From positions 1 to 64,000 of the forward strand of contig NZ_LYPF02000027.1 of assembly GCF_001661595.2 (NCBI RefSeq): DNA of 64,000 bases, given 5' to 3'. The stretch is from Crocinitomix algicola. GTDB taxonomy: Bacteria; Bacteroidota; Bacteroidia; Flavobacteriales_D; Crocinitomicaceae. The translations under genes and the position numbers were made by a program. The notes beneath the pieces were generated by a model, which was given only the letters and a program-made list of their open reading frames with translations, ran no database searches and was not told where the DNA came from. Below are positions 18,341-27,638 of the stretch, piece by piece; position 1 is the first letter of the stretch, and each line of letters starts with the position of its first letter.

Positions 18341-19762
18341 TTATGGCCGAATAAATTTTAGTGTTTGGATTTTATTTTCGGTTTCAATACTGACCAAGAA
18401 TACACCCTGCGCTAAGTCGCTTATTGGAATGGTATAATTACTTTCGAAAGAATTTATACGAATTTGTTTGATTCTTTGTCCATGCATGTTAAATACTGAA
18501 ATCGATCGAACATTAACGGCATTTTCAACTGTTAATTCAATCATTTGTTCATGATGCACAAGTTTAAATGTCTCATCAAGAATGCTTTCTTCATTAATGT
18601 TAATTTGGTCATTCGAATAAACGAGTATTTTAGCTTTAGACTGATCAGACCAGTCGCAGAAACTCAAATAAAAACGATCATCATTTCCTTTAAAAAAAGC
18701 TTGGTATTCACCATCCATTGTTCGAGTAAATGGGCCAGTGTAAATTAGTTCAGGAGCGCTAAAGGAAATTCCGCCGTTAGCAGAAGCAATATAGAGAATT
18801 TGAAAAGCTGTGTCCACTTGTTTTTGATAAATTAAATGTAGAACGTTCTCATTGTCCATATAACATGAAGCGTAGGCGCCAGAATCAATCATTTTAGAAT
18901 CGTAACTTAGCCCATTGTTGATTGAATAATGTAGATTTATCGGAGTGTTTTTTTGGTGCGGTTTATGGCTTATCAAGCCAATAAAATCACTTGATGAGGG
19001 GAAATATGGTTTTGTTATGTTGAATGAATCGTTTGCGGAAGGATTGCTTATATTTTGTAAATCCGACCAAGTTAAGCCTGCGTCTGTTGTTGTACTGTAG
19101 AAAATTGTATTGTTTTTAGTGTCTCCAAAAGTCAGGAAAACAGAATCTTGAGTAGCGTTAATTAAATCTGCTCCAACGGTTGCTTGGGACGGTATTTCCC
19201 AAATCTGTTCAGATTCCCACGACAAGCCAGCATTAGTCGATTTTTTAAAAACAATTTTTGATTCTAATTCACTCAAAATAGGGAAAAAGGTGTAGCTCAC
19301 TAAGATTTCATTGGCTTTAGTTGAGATGATTTGTGGATAATCGGCTATTCCACTGCCAGATTGCGGAGAGGTTGTTGTTGCCCAAGTTTGTCCGTCATCT
19401 TCTGATCGATACATTTCCAATTCAACGCGTAACTCTGGGCTAGTATAGATACGCATAAAAAGCAGGTATATTTTTCCATCTTCATCAACTGTTATTACAG
19501 GATCAACAGCATTTAAGCTATGATTCATTCCATAATCTATTTGTGTCCAAGAATTACCTAAATCGACGCTTCGATATAGAAAGACACGGTCCTTAAAACT
19601 AATGGTATCCCGTTCCATAACTGTAGTTAGCAACGTGTTTTCCGGTGTCTGAACCATTTCTAATTCCACAACACTGCCGTTTTCTATGGTCTTGTGTATT
19701 TGTGTGAAGACGGGTGAATTATTGAAGAGAATCAAGGCGAAAAGGACCAACATTTTTTTCAT
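18341..19762 (-). CDS. Secreted sialidase-like beta-propeller protein with T9SS domain
   Basis: This 473-aa secreted protein has a signal peptide ending near NSPVFTQ. At least five BNR/Asp-box repeats are visible: SVDLGNSWTQ, SEDDGQTWAT, STNAGLSWES, TTDAGLTWSD and SANGGISFSA. They mark a sialidase-type six-bladed propeller. Asp-boxes are structural, and the arginine triad and nucleophile of true sialidases were not identified, so the enzymatic role is open. The last about 80 residues (VRSISVFNMHGQRIKQI...LAQGVFLVSIE) are a type A T9SS sorting domain. Confidence 0.8.
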   Translation of the reverse strand: MKKMLVLFALILFNNSPVFTQIHKTIENGSVVELEMVQTPENTLLTTVMERDTISFKDRVFLYRSVDLGNSWTQIDYGMNHSLNAVDPVITVDEDGKIYLLFMRIYTSPELRVELEMYRSEDDGQTWATTTSPQSGSGIADYPQIISTKANEILVSYTFFPILSELESKIVFKKSTNAGLSWESEQIWEIPSQATVGADLINATQDSVFLTFGDTKNNTIFYSTTTDAGLTWSDLQNISNPSANDSFNITKPYFPSSSDFIGLISHKPHQKNTPINLHYSINNGLSYDSKMIDSGAYASCYMDNENVLHLIYQKQVDTAFQILYIASANGGISFSAPELIYTGPFTRTMDGEYQAFFKGNDDRFYLSFCDWSDQSKAKILVYSNDQININEESILDETFKLVHHEQMIELTVENAVNVRSISVFNMHGQRIKQIRINSFESNYTIPISDLAQGVFLVSIETENKIQTLKFIRP

Positions 19763-19912
19763 GGGATAAAACTAAATTTATGTGTAAAAAATGGAGTTCC
19801 CCCTGTATTATTAAATGATTATGAATTTTTAGCTAGAGGAATAAACTACTTAAACTATGTGTCATTTTTTTACTTCAATTGGAAGAAACTGATTGGGAAA
19901 GCAAATAGCAAA

Positions 19913-21319
19913 TTATTCGAGTGTAATACCCAAAGCATATTTGGTTTTCAAAGCTGCTTTTTGATTTTTTATGAGCGTTTCAACTAATTTTAACCGTGCA
20001 TCAATCAATGATTTTTCACGGCTATTCACCATAAATAAAGAACTTTCACCAACTTCAAATAAAGTCTTTTCGCTTTGATAAAGTGTTGAAAAGTCATTCG
20101 TTGCTCCCTGCCATAAACTCGCCTGTTCATTGGTGATTTGCCATGCATTGATTGTCGATTGAACTTTAAACTGAATTGATTCAGATTTGAAAACCATTTC
20201 ATTTTGCAAGTTTTCGAGTTCTAAACGATCAATTTTTAGTTGACCTCTTTCTTTTCGCAGAAAAATGGGAATTTCAACATTTGCTCCCCATTTATAATTA
20301 TTCAAACTATAATAAAAATCAACCTCTTCGTTTGCTGGCTGGGCAAGTGCATTGTATTTTAAACTGATGATTGGTTTAATATTTTCACGACTTAGTTTTA
20401 AGTCAATCCGCTGTTGTTCATAAGCGTATTGGGTTTTCAATAAATCTGGGTGATAATTTAACAATGAATCTAGTCGTAGGTAGATGTTGGTTTCAACTGG
20501 AATAGGAGATAGGTCAGTAAGCGAAGGAGGAGTCATGCTACTATCCAATTCGAGTGGAATTTGACCATTTTCCCATAAATAAATTTCCAATAAAGCGCTA
20601 GCGTTTAGGTAATCAAGTCGCGAATCTAGATAGCTAAAATAACGACTTTGCAACTGTGTTCTGGCTTCAACGGTATCAATTGCAGGATCTGTTCCTAGAA
20701 TCACATTTTGGACAACACTCTTGTAACGTTCTTCAGCATTGACAACAGCTTTTTCGTATATTTCAAGTTTGGCAGAAGCTTTAAACCATTCCCAGTACGC
20801 ACTTGCAGCATCATAATACAAATTATTGAGGATGATTCGCCTAGATTGTACCGAGCTTTGTTGGTAAATTTTAGCTTTATCAAAAGCAGCTTTTCGTTGA
20901 TTCATTAGCATACCTCGCCCTAGGTCAACCGAAAGTCCGGCATAAAATAAACCATTATTGGGTGTGTTTCTTTCAGGGTTTAGGTAATCTCCTGAATTTA
21001 AATCATATCCACCTTGAACAGCAACTCCATACCAAGTTGGGATTTTAAGTCCAGCATGCAATAAAGAATAGTAGTTTTTGTCTTTAAAATATTTTTGATC
21101 TGCACCTCCATTTATTTTTGGATCAAAACCACCTCGTGCTTTTTGAACATATGCCTCTCCAATTTTAGCAGCATTTTCGGCTTGAACTGTGATTGGGTGA
21201 TGGTTTAATACTTGCGCAATAAAAGCATCAAAACTCAATATTTGGGTAGAATCCAATTGTGAGCGACCAGAATTGGCAACAAAGGACAACAATAGTATTA
21301 ATATAGCAGCTGTTCTCAT
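19913..21319 (-). CDS. TolC-family outer-membrane efflux protein
   Basis: This 468-aa outer-membrane channel-tunnel protein has a signal peptide MRTAAILILLLSFVANS. It has two similar halves of long amphipathic helices typical of the OEP fold, with RGMLMNQRKAAFDKAKI and GESSLFMVNSREKSLIDARLKLVE as recognisable repeat segments. It is the last gene of a four-gene minus-strand operon (TetR, ABC, HlyD, TolC) with gaps of 1-2 bp, so it should form the outer-membrane exit of that system. Confidence 0.88.
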   Translation of the reverse strand: MRTAAILILLLSFVANSGRSQLDSTQILSFDAFIAQVLNHHPITVQAENAAKIGEAYVQKARGGFDPKINGGADQKYFKDKNYYSLLHAGLKIPTWYGVAVQGGYDLNSGDYLNPERNTPNNGLFYAGLSVDLGRGMLMNQRKAAFDKAKIYQQSSVQSRRIILNNLYYDAASAYWEWFKASAKLEIYEKAVVNAEERYKSVVQNVILGTDPAIDTVEARTQLQSRYFSYLDSRLDYLNASALLEIYLWENGQIPLELDSSMTPPSLTDLSPIPVETNIYLRLDSLLNYHPDLLKTQYAYEQQRIDLKLSRENIKPIISLKYNALAQPANEEVDFYYSLNNYKWGANVEIPIFLRKERGQLKIDRLELENLQNEMVFKSESIQFKVQSTINAWQITNEQASLWQGATNDFSTLYQSEKTLFEVGESSLFMVNSREKSLIDARLKLVETLIKNQKAALKTKYALGITLE

Positions 21320-21321
21320 TG

Positions 21322-22671
21322 TTACTTTTTTGCAGCGGTTTTATCCATATCCGATTTATAATAATTAGGAGGGAAGCCGTTAATTTTTCGCCATAATTCA
21401 TAGTAAATAGGAACGTCATCTAATAATAACATTGCATTTGCTCCACCACCAAATCTTAGGGCATTTGGCCAGGGTTCGTCGTTAGGATCTTGCCGAATAA
21501 GTATTCGATATTTTCCATTCGGCGAGAGGTATTGATCGATACCATAAATTAATCCTCCATAAGTTCCTGAGCTAGCATTGGGCCAACCAGAAAACACGAT
21601 AGCAGGCCAACCATCAAATTGAATTCGAACAGACTCACCTATATGTACCAAGGGTAAATCAATTGGATCAATATAAATTTCAGCGGCAAGTTCATAAGTT
21701 GCTGGCATAATGGATAATAGTGGAGCTCCTTCTTTTAAAACTTCACCAATACCATTAGCAATAAGTTTTGTAATAAAACAATCTTGCGGGGCTAGTATGT
21801 ATTGATAAGATCTTCTTACCGCATAATTGGTAACTTGATTTTCAAGTTTATTCACAGCTATTTCGGTGTCAAATTTTGCCGATTCGGAGGAATATTTATC
21901 ACTATTGAGTTTAGCTAAATCGGCATCAAATTTTAATTGGATATTTGAGAGTTCAATTTTTGCAGCAATATACTCTTGTTTACTTGCTAAAAATTTATTT
22001 TCCGCGGCTACTTTTTTTGCAAAGCTGTCTTGCATTTTAACGTTTCTATTCTCAATATCAGTCAACGATTTCAATCCTTGTTCATAAAGCTCTTTTGCTC
22101 GATCATATTGTTCTTTAGCAGTATTGTAGGCATTATCGAATGCGATTAAGGATGTACTGTCGTTTTTCACCTTTAATGCTGCTTGACTCAGTTTAATTCT
22201 AGTTTGTTCTAACTTTAATTTTCGTTGGTTAGATAACATATTGATCTGACTTTCTACTGCTTCAATCTTAGCGTTATAACTCGCTACACTTTGCTCTTTG
22301 AACTGTTTTTGGTTGGCAGTTCGGTCGAGTAGATTTGGATCAAAATACGCATCTTTTACCTCAGTAATAAATGCGATTGTATCACCTTTTTTTACGAAAT
22401 CACCTTCTTGAACGAACCATTTTTCAATTCTACCTGGTATGATTGAATGAATCGTTTGCGGGCGGTGTTCAGGCTTCAAGGTAGTGACATTACCAATGGA
22501 CCTTATATTTTGAGTCCATGGAAGTATAAGAATTATAATTAGTAGAATGAGTGCCCCACCAATGATTCGAAGAAAAACATTGTTTGCACTTTGATTCTCT
22601 ACCTTTTTTAAGGTCGGGTAATTTTCCCGATTGACATACTTATTGATTCTATTTTTAGAGATATTCAACAT
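21322..22671 (-). CDS. HlyD-family periplasmic adaptor (membrane fusion protein)
   Basis: This is a 449-aa adaptor with a cytoplasmic basic N-terminus, one membrane helix (about 33-52), a lipoyl-like half near HSIIPGRIEKWFVQEGDFVKKGD (about 74-96), a long alpha-hairpin (about 120-265) and a second lipoyl/beta-barrel part beginning ILAPQDCFITKLIANGIGEVL. It would bridge the ABC protein and the TolC protein in a type I-like exporter. It is 2 bp upstream of the TolC-family gene and 1 bp downstream of the ABC gene. Confidence 0.88.
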   Translation of the reverse strand: MLNISKNRINKYVNRENYPTLKKVENQSANNVFLRIIGGALILLIIILILPWTQNIRSIGNVTTLKPEHRPQTIHSIIPGRIEKWFVQEGDFVKKGDTIAFITEVKDAYFDPNLLDRTANQKQFKEQSVASYNAKIEAVESQINMLSNQRKLKLEQTRIKLSQAALKVKNDSTSLIAFDNAYNTAKEQYDRAKELYEQGLKSLTDIENRNVKMQDSFAKKVAAENKFLASKQEYIAAKIELSNIQLKFDADLAKLNSDKYSSESAKFDTEIAVNKLENQVTNYAVRRSYQYILAPQDCFITKLIANGIGEVLKEGAPLLSIMPATYELAAEIYIDPIDLPLVHIGESVRIQFDGWPAIVFSGWPNASSGTYGGLIYGIDQYLSPNGKYRILIRQDPNDEPWPNALRFGGGANAMLLLDDVPIYYELWRKINGFPPNYYKSDMDKTAAKK

Positions 22672-22672
22672 A

Positions 22673-24379
22673 TTATATCAGTTTATCTTTAAGCGATTCG
22701 TAGTTTCCTTTATCTGAAATTTTACCATTTTCGAGGAAGACTATGTTGTTGATACGCTCAGCGAGGTAGCGATCTGATGAAATGACCACCACTGTCCAAT
22801 TTTGTTCCCCGGAAAGAATAAAATCTATGATCATTTTCTTCTCTTTAAACCTGATGGATTTAAAGGCGTCTTTTATTAATAATAATTTAGGTTTATCGGC
22901 GATACTTCTTGCGAGTAAAATTTTATCTAAAATCCCCTGTGATAATCGTTGGCCCTCTGGAGCAATTATGCTATTGTAGCCTCTTGGCAAGGATTTTATA
23001 AAGTCATTCAAACCAAGACGATCGACCGCCCATCGCACATTTTCTACCGTTGCGTTTTTTCTGCCCATTGCTATGTTTTCCATGACAGTTCCTTCAAACA
23101 CTTTTTCTTCCATCAAGCAATCCCCGATGACTGATCTCAAATTTTGAACTTCAAGATTTCCCTGTGCAAACCCATTGTAAGTTATATAACCTTCAGAGGG
23201 TTGGTATACACCCGCTAGTAGGTGAAGTAAAGTCGATTTACCAGTATTGTTTTCGCCTGTAATCAGTAATTTTTCTCCAGGGTCAAGTTTTAGGTTGATT
23301 TGATCTAGAATTCGCTTTGGACCACTCGGATACCCAAAGGTTATTCCATGCAGTTCAACTGCCATTCCGTGATTTTCGCAATGGTTAGATATTTTTTCAC
23401 CTTCATTTGACTCTAATTCTAAATCAGTAACTTGCGCTATTTTTTCAAGGGAAGTCAGTACGTCGTAGATGGTTTCTAAACTAAGTATGAGTTTTTCTAC
23501 AGCATTTAGTACCATGATAATAATAATTTCTGCCGCAACAAACTGTCCAATATTCATTTGTTGTTCCATAACAAGGATACTGCCCATAATTAGCAGACCT
23601 GCTGCAACAACAACTTTAAAACCCACTAATAAGGAGAATTGTTGAACCAAAACTTTAAAATGATTTTCGCGATACTTGATATAGTTGCCAACTTCCGTAT
23701 CTGTTTTTGAAAGTGGTAAATCAGTTTCTCCGGCCAATTTAAATGTTACATTGTTTCGCGCTAATTCTTCTAACCAATGGGCAACCTTGTATTTGTTCTT
23801 GGATTCTTGTAAGCTGGTTATCATTCCTCTTCGTGCTGTAATTCGGAAGATTGCCACGACCAAAATCACAAGAATAAAACTAAAAATGATAAAAAATGGA
23901 TGATAGAAAGAGAGGAGAATTAATCCAAAAACGACTTGAACAGCACCAGTCGTAAAATCCATTAACATTTTTGATAGTCCTTTTTGCACTGATATAATGT
24001 CGAAAAAACGATTCATCAATTCAGGCGCATAATGGTGATAAAGTGCTTCTAGTTTTATACGTGGAATACGGAAAGCAAATTCAAATGCTGCCCGTGTGAA
24101 TATTTTTTGTTGCAGGTTTTCTACGATGCGCATTTGACTTATTGATAAGACGCCGTTTAGCACGAAACCTAGCAATACAAAAATGACTAAAATTATCCAG
24201 GAGGTATTTACTTGTCCTCCTTGAATGAGGTTAATTATTGCTTGAATTCCAACAGGAAGTGATAAGTTGACTAAACCGTTTACAATGGAATATAAGTAAA
24301 CGCTTCTAATGTCTTTTTTATCGGGCTTGATCAGTAACCAAAATCGACGAATGGGTTTTGTTTGACTAAATTCTTCCAT
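22673..24379 (-). CDS. ABC exporter half-transporter with degenerate ATPase domain
   Basis: This 568-aa protein has an N-terminal six-helix ABC exporter membrane domain (about 20-310) fused to a nucleotide-binding domain (about 335-560). Walker A is intact (GENNTGKST). Other catalytic elements are altered: the Q-loop position reads CLMEE, the signature LSGGQ reads LSQGI, Walker B reads LLLIKDA instead of LLLLDEP, and the switch position is ISSDR without the His. ATP could bind but normal hydrolysis looks unlikely. It is encoded between a TetR regulator and HlyD/TolC genes, so it should act in export. Whether it pairs with another active ABC protein is unknown. Confidence 0.82.
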   Translation of the reverse strand: MEEFSQTKPIRRFWLLIKPDKKDIRSVYLYSIVNGLVNLSLPVGIQAIINLIQGGQVNTSWIILVIFVLLGFVLNGVLSISQMRIVENLQQKIFTRAAFEFAFRIPRIKLEALYHHYAPELMNRFFDIISVQKGLSKMLMDFTTGAVQVVFGLILLSFYHPFFIIFSFILVILVVAIFRITARRGMITSLQESKNKYKVAHWLEELARNNVTFKLAGETDLPLSKTDTEVGNYIKYRENHFKVLVQQFSLLVGFKVVVAAGLLIMGSILVMEQQMNIGQFVAAEIIIIMVLNAVEKLILSLETIYDVLTSLEKIAQVTDLELESNEGEKISNHCENHGMAVELHGITFGYPSGPKRILDQINLKLDPGEKLLITGENNTGKSTLLHLLAGVYQPSEGYITYNGFAQGNLEVQNLRSVIGDCLMEEKVFEGTVMENIAMGRKNATVENVRWAVDRLGLNDFIKSLPRGYNSIIAPEGQRLSQGILDKILLARSIADKPKLLLIKDAFKSIRFKEKKMIIDFILSGEQNWTVVVISSDRYLAERINNIVFLENGKISDKGNYESLKDKLI

Positions 24380-24380
24380 T

Positions 24381-25064
24381 TTATTTTAACTCAAGTTGGT
24401 TTTTAATTAATTCTTGATAAAAGTTGACGATATGGTCGTTATCTGAATGATTTTGGTCTGTTAATGAAGGTAAGTGGTTTGCGAAAAAACGTTGCCTTTT
24501 GGCTCCTTCAATACAGGTGTTAACAAGCATATTTGGGTATGTGTAGTTGGGATTTATTTCCATTATTATTGCGCTTACTCTTTTTAGAATGTTTTTATAT
24601 GGCGAGAAAAACCCTTCTACATTATCCGATTCAACATTTTTGTTGAAGAATAGTTTTAATGATTCAGAAATGACAATCTGGTACAATTTTATTTCGTTGA
24701 TGTGCGCAAATTTGGCGTCTTCACGTACTTGCTCAGTCAGTATTTTAATGGCTTTTAATAATCGCTCTTCTGCAGATTTAATATTCATTATTCCAAAAAC
24801 TAGTTTATACTCTAGCCACCCCCAGTACCAAAAGGTAATGTAGACTAAAAATAAATGTTTGCTCTCAAAATAACGGTAAATTGAAGCTTCAGTTGAGTTG
24901 ATTTGTTCTGCCAATTTTTTAAAAGTAAACTTTTCAAATCCTAATTCAGCAATTAAATCAATTCCTCCAGTTATTATTTTTCGTCCTAATTCACTGGTTT
25001 CTGGGTTTTTAATGTATACTTTTTCGTTGACTTCAATACGAATATTAACTTGTAAATCCTTCAT
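24381..25064 (-). CDS. TetR/AcrR-family transcriptional regulator
   Basis: This 227-aa regulator has an N-terminal HTH visible as GIDLIAELGFEKFTFKKLAEQI then STEASIYRYFESKHLFLVY (about 30-75), the standard TetR DNA-binding helices. The C-terminal ligand domain is Trp/Tyr-rich at its start (FWYWGWLEYKL). It is the first gene of the exporter operon, 1 bp from the ABC gene, so it probably senses a ligand and represses the operon. The start at 25064 was chosen; the frame extends to 25130 without a family-like segment. Confidence 0.85.
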   Translation of the reverse strand: MKDLQVNIRIEVNEKVYIKNPETSELGRKIITGGIDLIAELGFEKFTFKKLAEQINSTEASIYRYFESKHLFLVYITFWYWGWLEYKLVFGIMNIKSAEERLLKAIKILTEQVREDAKFAHINEIKLYQIVISESLKLFFNKNVESDNVEGFFSPYKNILKRVSAIIMEINPNYTYPNMLVNTCIEGAKRQRFFANHLPSLTDQNHSDNDHIVNFYQELIKNQLELK

Positions 25065-25221
25065 TATAAATCTGATGATTTTATCACTTGCAAAAATAAT
25101 AGTATTACTATCATCTAACAAAGTGATCAAGTTAAATGTTCGTTAATAAATGTTATTTTTTGCAATAACACTTTTGAATCAAGGATTTAGCAATTATTAA
25201 CAATCTGAATAGGGGGGGATA

Positions 25222-25340
25222 TTCGCGTTAAGGATTGTAGCAATTGTTTGAGCTCTCCTTCCGTCTGAGACGGACGGAAGCGAGTGCGAAAAGCCTGACC
25301 TCAAAATCAATTCTTTGATTTTGGGGGAACGCCCAAAATA
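25222..25340. repeat. Structured intergenic repeat, copy B
   Basis: This is the second copy of the element at 51-167, same orientation. The conserved blocks are kept, while the last hairpin has a different sequence (caaaatcaa pairing with ttgattttg). It lies between the TetR gene and the fmt stop. An open frame crossing it on the minus strand is not a gene. Confidence 0.6.
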
Positions 25341-25341
25341 A

Positions 25342-26298
25342 TTATTGTAGAACCAGTTCTGCTTCTTTAAAATTGAAACCAGCAGTAAACTGATCGATTG
25401 ACATTCTTTTTTTGCCTTCGAGTTGTAGTTCCAATAGCTGGATCCATCCATTGTTTGTACCAAAAAACACCCCGTTTTCGTTTTCTAAAATTTTACCGGT
25501 GTTATTTTGCTCATCAATTTTATAGCGCGTATTAAAGATTTTTAGCGACTTTTTTTTGCCTTTATTGTCAATAATTTCAGTCCATGCGGTTGGATAAGGA
25601 GAGAGGCCACGGATTTTATTATGGATTGTTTTTGTGCTGTGAGACCAATTAATTTTGCAGTCTGCTTTAAAGATCTTAGGGGCATGCTTGAGTGGTGTAT
25701 CTAAATTCAGTTGATCTTGCGCTATGGCCTCAACCTTGCCCTCGAAAATATTATTAACCGTTTTTGTCAATAGTTCAGCACCTTTTACCATAAGTCGGTC
25801 ATGTATTGAACCAGCGGTATCTTCCTCAGAAATAGGTAATGTAACTTTATCAATTATTTTACCGGTATCAATTTCCTTTTCTATAAAAAAAGTGGTTGCT
25901 CCAGTTTGTTGGTCGCCATTAATAACAGCCCAATTGATAGGAGCAGCACCACGATACTGCGGTAAAAGAGAGCCGTGAAGGTTAATGGTTCCTTTCGGCG
26001 GCATATCCCAAACAATTTCTGGTAACATGCGGAAAGCGACAACAACAAACAAGTCGGCATTAAGGGTTTTAAGCTCATTTATAAATTCGTCAGATTTAAG
26101 TTTTTCCGGTTGTAAGACGCGAAGGTTTTGTTCTTGAGCAAAGGTTTTAACGGCGGACATTTTAACCTGTTGACCACGGCCTGCTGGACGATCTGGAGAT
26201 GTGACAACTGCTGCCACTTCAATTCCCGATTCTAAAATTTGTTTTAGAGATTCAACCGCGAAATCCGGCGTTCCCATGAATACGATTTTATGTGGCAT
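25342..26298 (-). CDS. fmt: Methionyl-tRNA formyltransferase
   Basis: This enzyme adds a formyl group from 10-formyl-THF to initiator Met-tRNA (318 aa, typical). The catalytic formyltransferase block is clear: INLHGSLLPQYRGAAPINWA with Asn and His of the active site, then GATTFFIEKEIDTGKII. The C-terminal OB-like domain follows from about 205. It overlaps the end of the MATE gene by 11 bp and is the last gene of the RlmI-like/MATE/Fmt operon. Confidence 0.95.
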   Translation of the reverse strand: MPHKIVFMGTPDFAVESLKQILESGIEVAAVVTSPDRPAGRGQQVKMSAVKTFAQEQNLRVLQPEKLKSDEFINELKTLNADLFVVVAFRMLPEIVWDMPPKGTINLHGSLLPQYRGAAPINWAVINGDQQTGATTFFIEKEIDTGKIIDKVTLPISEEDTAGSIHDRLMVKGAELLTKTVNNIFEGKVEAIAQDQLNLDTPLKHAPKIFKADCKINWSHSTKTIHNKIRGLSPYPTAWTEIIDNKGKKKSLKIFNTRYKIDEQNNTGKILENENGVFFGTNNGWIQLLELQLEGKKRMSIDQFTAGFNFKEAELVLQ

Positions 26299-27637
26299 TT
26301 ATATGATATTTATTGTGATAAAATTTAAAATAAGCAAAACTACAAATTCCCATGGAACCAAAATAGATGTATTCTACCCACCAAACTTGGCGAATGTTCC
26401 AGTTCCAATGAATGAAGAAAAAGTAACAGCCAGTCAAATACAAAATAATGGCAATGACTTCAATAAAAAACGAGATTTGCGTTTTACCAACACCAGAGAT
26501 TGAATTAAAAAAGACAACAGTAATTGCGTAAATTATAATTGAACCGCTGATAAACTGTAGGATAAATGTTGAATCGGCCATTACTTGCGGAGCAATAGAT
26601 GGATTTTGATCAATTAGTCGAATTAGGGTTTCAGGGTATAAAATGGCCCCGTGAAAGATGGTTACCATAAAGATTAAAATGAGTAGAATAATGCGACTTT
26701 GAACTTTAGGTATATCCAGTTGGTTACCTTGACCAACAAGTGTACTGACAATGGTTTTAGTAGAGGCTGCAAATCCAAAAATAGGAACAAAAGCAAGGAA
26801 GTACATGTATCGGATATTGTGTGCTGTTTCAAGAGCTGAAGTACCCATATGCTCGACTAAGGTGAAAAATACCAACCAAGTGCTGAGTGAAAATACGCCC
26901 TGTAGCATGAGAGGGAAACTTAATTTGAGTACGTGTAAGTATTCTTTCAGTCGAATTTTAGTTCGGTCAAAATTATAGTTGAATTTTTTTAGAGATGGTT
27001 TGATAAGTAGGTAGATGAATAGGTAGATAAAGCCTAAAGCCTCAGAAATTGTTGAAGCTAAGGGAGCACCTTTTAATCCCATAGGAGCAATCAGCTCATT
27101 TCCATTAATTAAAACATTATCTAAAAATATATTGCTTGTAGCAATTAACAAAACGGAGTAGAGGATTACCCGCGTTTTTCCCAGTCCCATGAAAAATCCG
27201 ACAAGTGCCATGTGTTGAGCAGCAAAAAAGAGTCCGAATCCACGAATACTTAAAAAGTCGTTCATGGCCGATGCTACTGCCGGAGATTCTGAAATACTAG
27301 CAGTAATTTTATGCGCAAATAATTGCAGAAAACTGAAGAGAATCAAACTAATGAAGATGTGGTAAACTTGAGCATTGATAAAAGCTTTACCAATTGCTGA
27401 ATAATTTTCCTCACCATTTAAACGAGCAATTATAATTTGGGTTCCATCAGCCAGTCCTCGAGAGAACATGAAAAGAGCGACGTAAAGAAGGCTTCCATTT
27501 CCAAAAGCTCCAATGTTTATTTCTCCAAGATTACTTACAAAAATAGCATCTGTAAATGTAACGATTGATTGAACAAATGTTCCGACCATTAATGGAGCGG
27601 CAAGCAAGAAAATCTTTCGATATGTAAACTCTTTCAT
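26288..27637 (-). CDS. MATE-family efflux transporter
   Basis: This 449-aa inner-membrane protein has about twelve hydrophobic helices in two similar halves. The opening RKIFLLAAPLMVGTFVQSIVTFTDAIFVSNLGE is the standard MATE N-terminus, and the second half starts LKLSFPLMLQGVFSLSTWLVFF. Cation-driven export of drugs or metabolites is expected, substrate unknown. Start 1 bp after the RlmI-like stop and end overlapping fmt by 11 bp show one transcript. Confidence 0.9.
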   Translation of the reverse strand: MKEFTYRKIFLLAAPLMVGTFVQSIVTFTDAIFVSNLGEINIGAFGNGSLLYVALFMFSRGLADGTQIIIARLNGEENYSAIGKAFINAQVYHIFISLILFSFLQLFAHKITASISESPAVASAMNDFLSIRGFGLFFAAQHMALVGFFMGLGKTRVILYSVLLIATSNIFLDNVLINGNELIAPMGLKGAPLASTISEALGFIYLFIYLLIKPSLKKFNYNFDRTKIRLKEYLHVLKLSFPLMLQGVFSLSTWLVFFTLVEHMGTSALETAHNIRYMYFLAFVPIFGFAASTKTIVSTLVGQGNQLDIPKVQSRIILLILIFMVTIFHGAILYPETLIRLIDQNPSIAPQVMADSTFILQFISGSIIIYAITVVFFNSISGVGKTQISFFIEVIAIILYLTGCYFFFIHWNWNIRQVWWVEYIYFGSMGICSFAYFKFYHNKYHINAT

Positions 27638-27638
27638 T

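Noticed and set aside
18341-19762. True sialidase
   Set aside because: Asp-boxes are present, but the catalytic arginine triad and Tyr/Glu pair could not be found by eye.
25197-25463. 88-codon open frame on the minus strand over the repeat and fmt end
   Set aside because: It lies in the wrong frame over fmt and the structured repeat and has no coding character.
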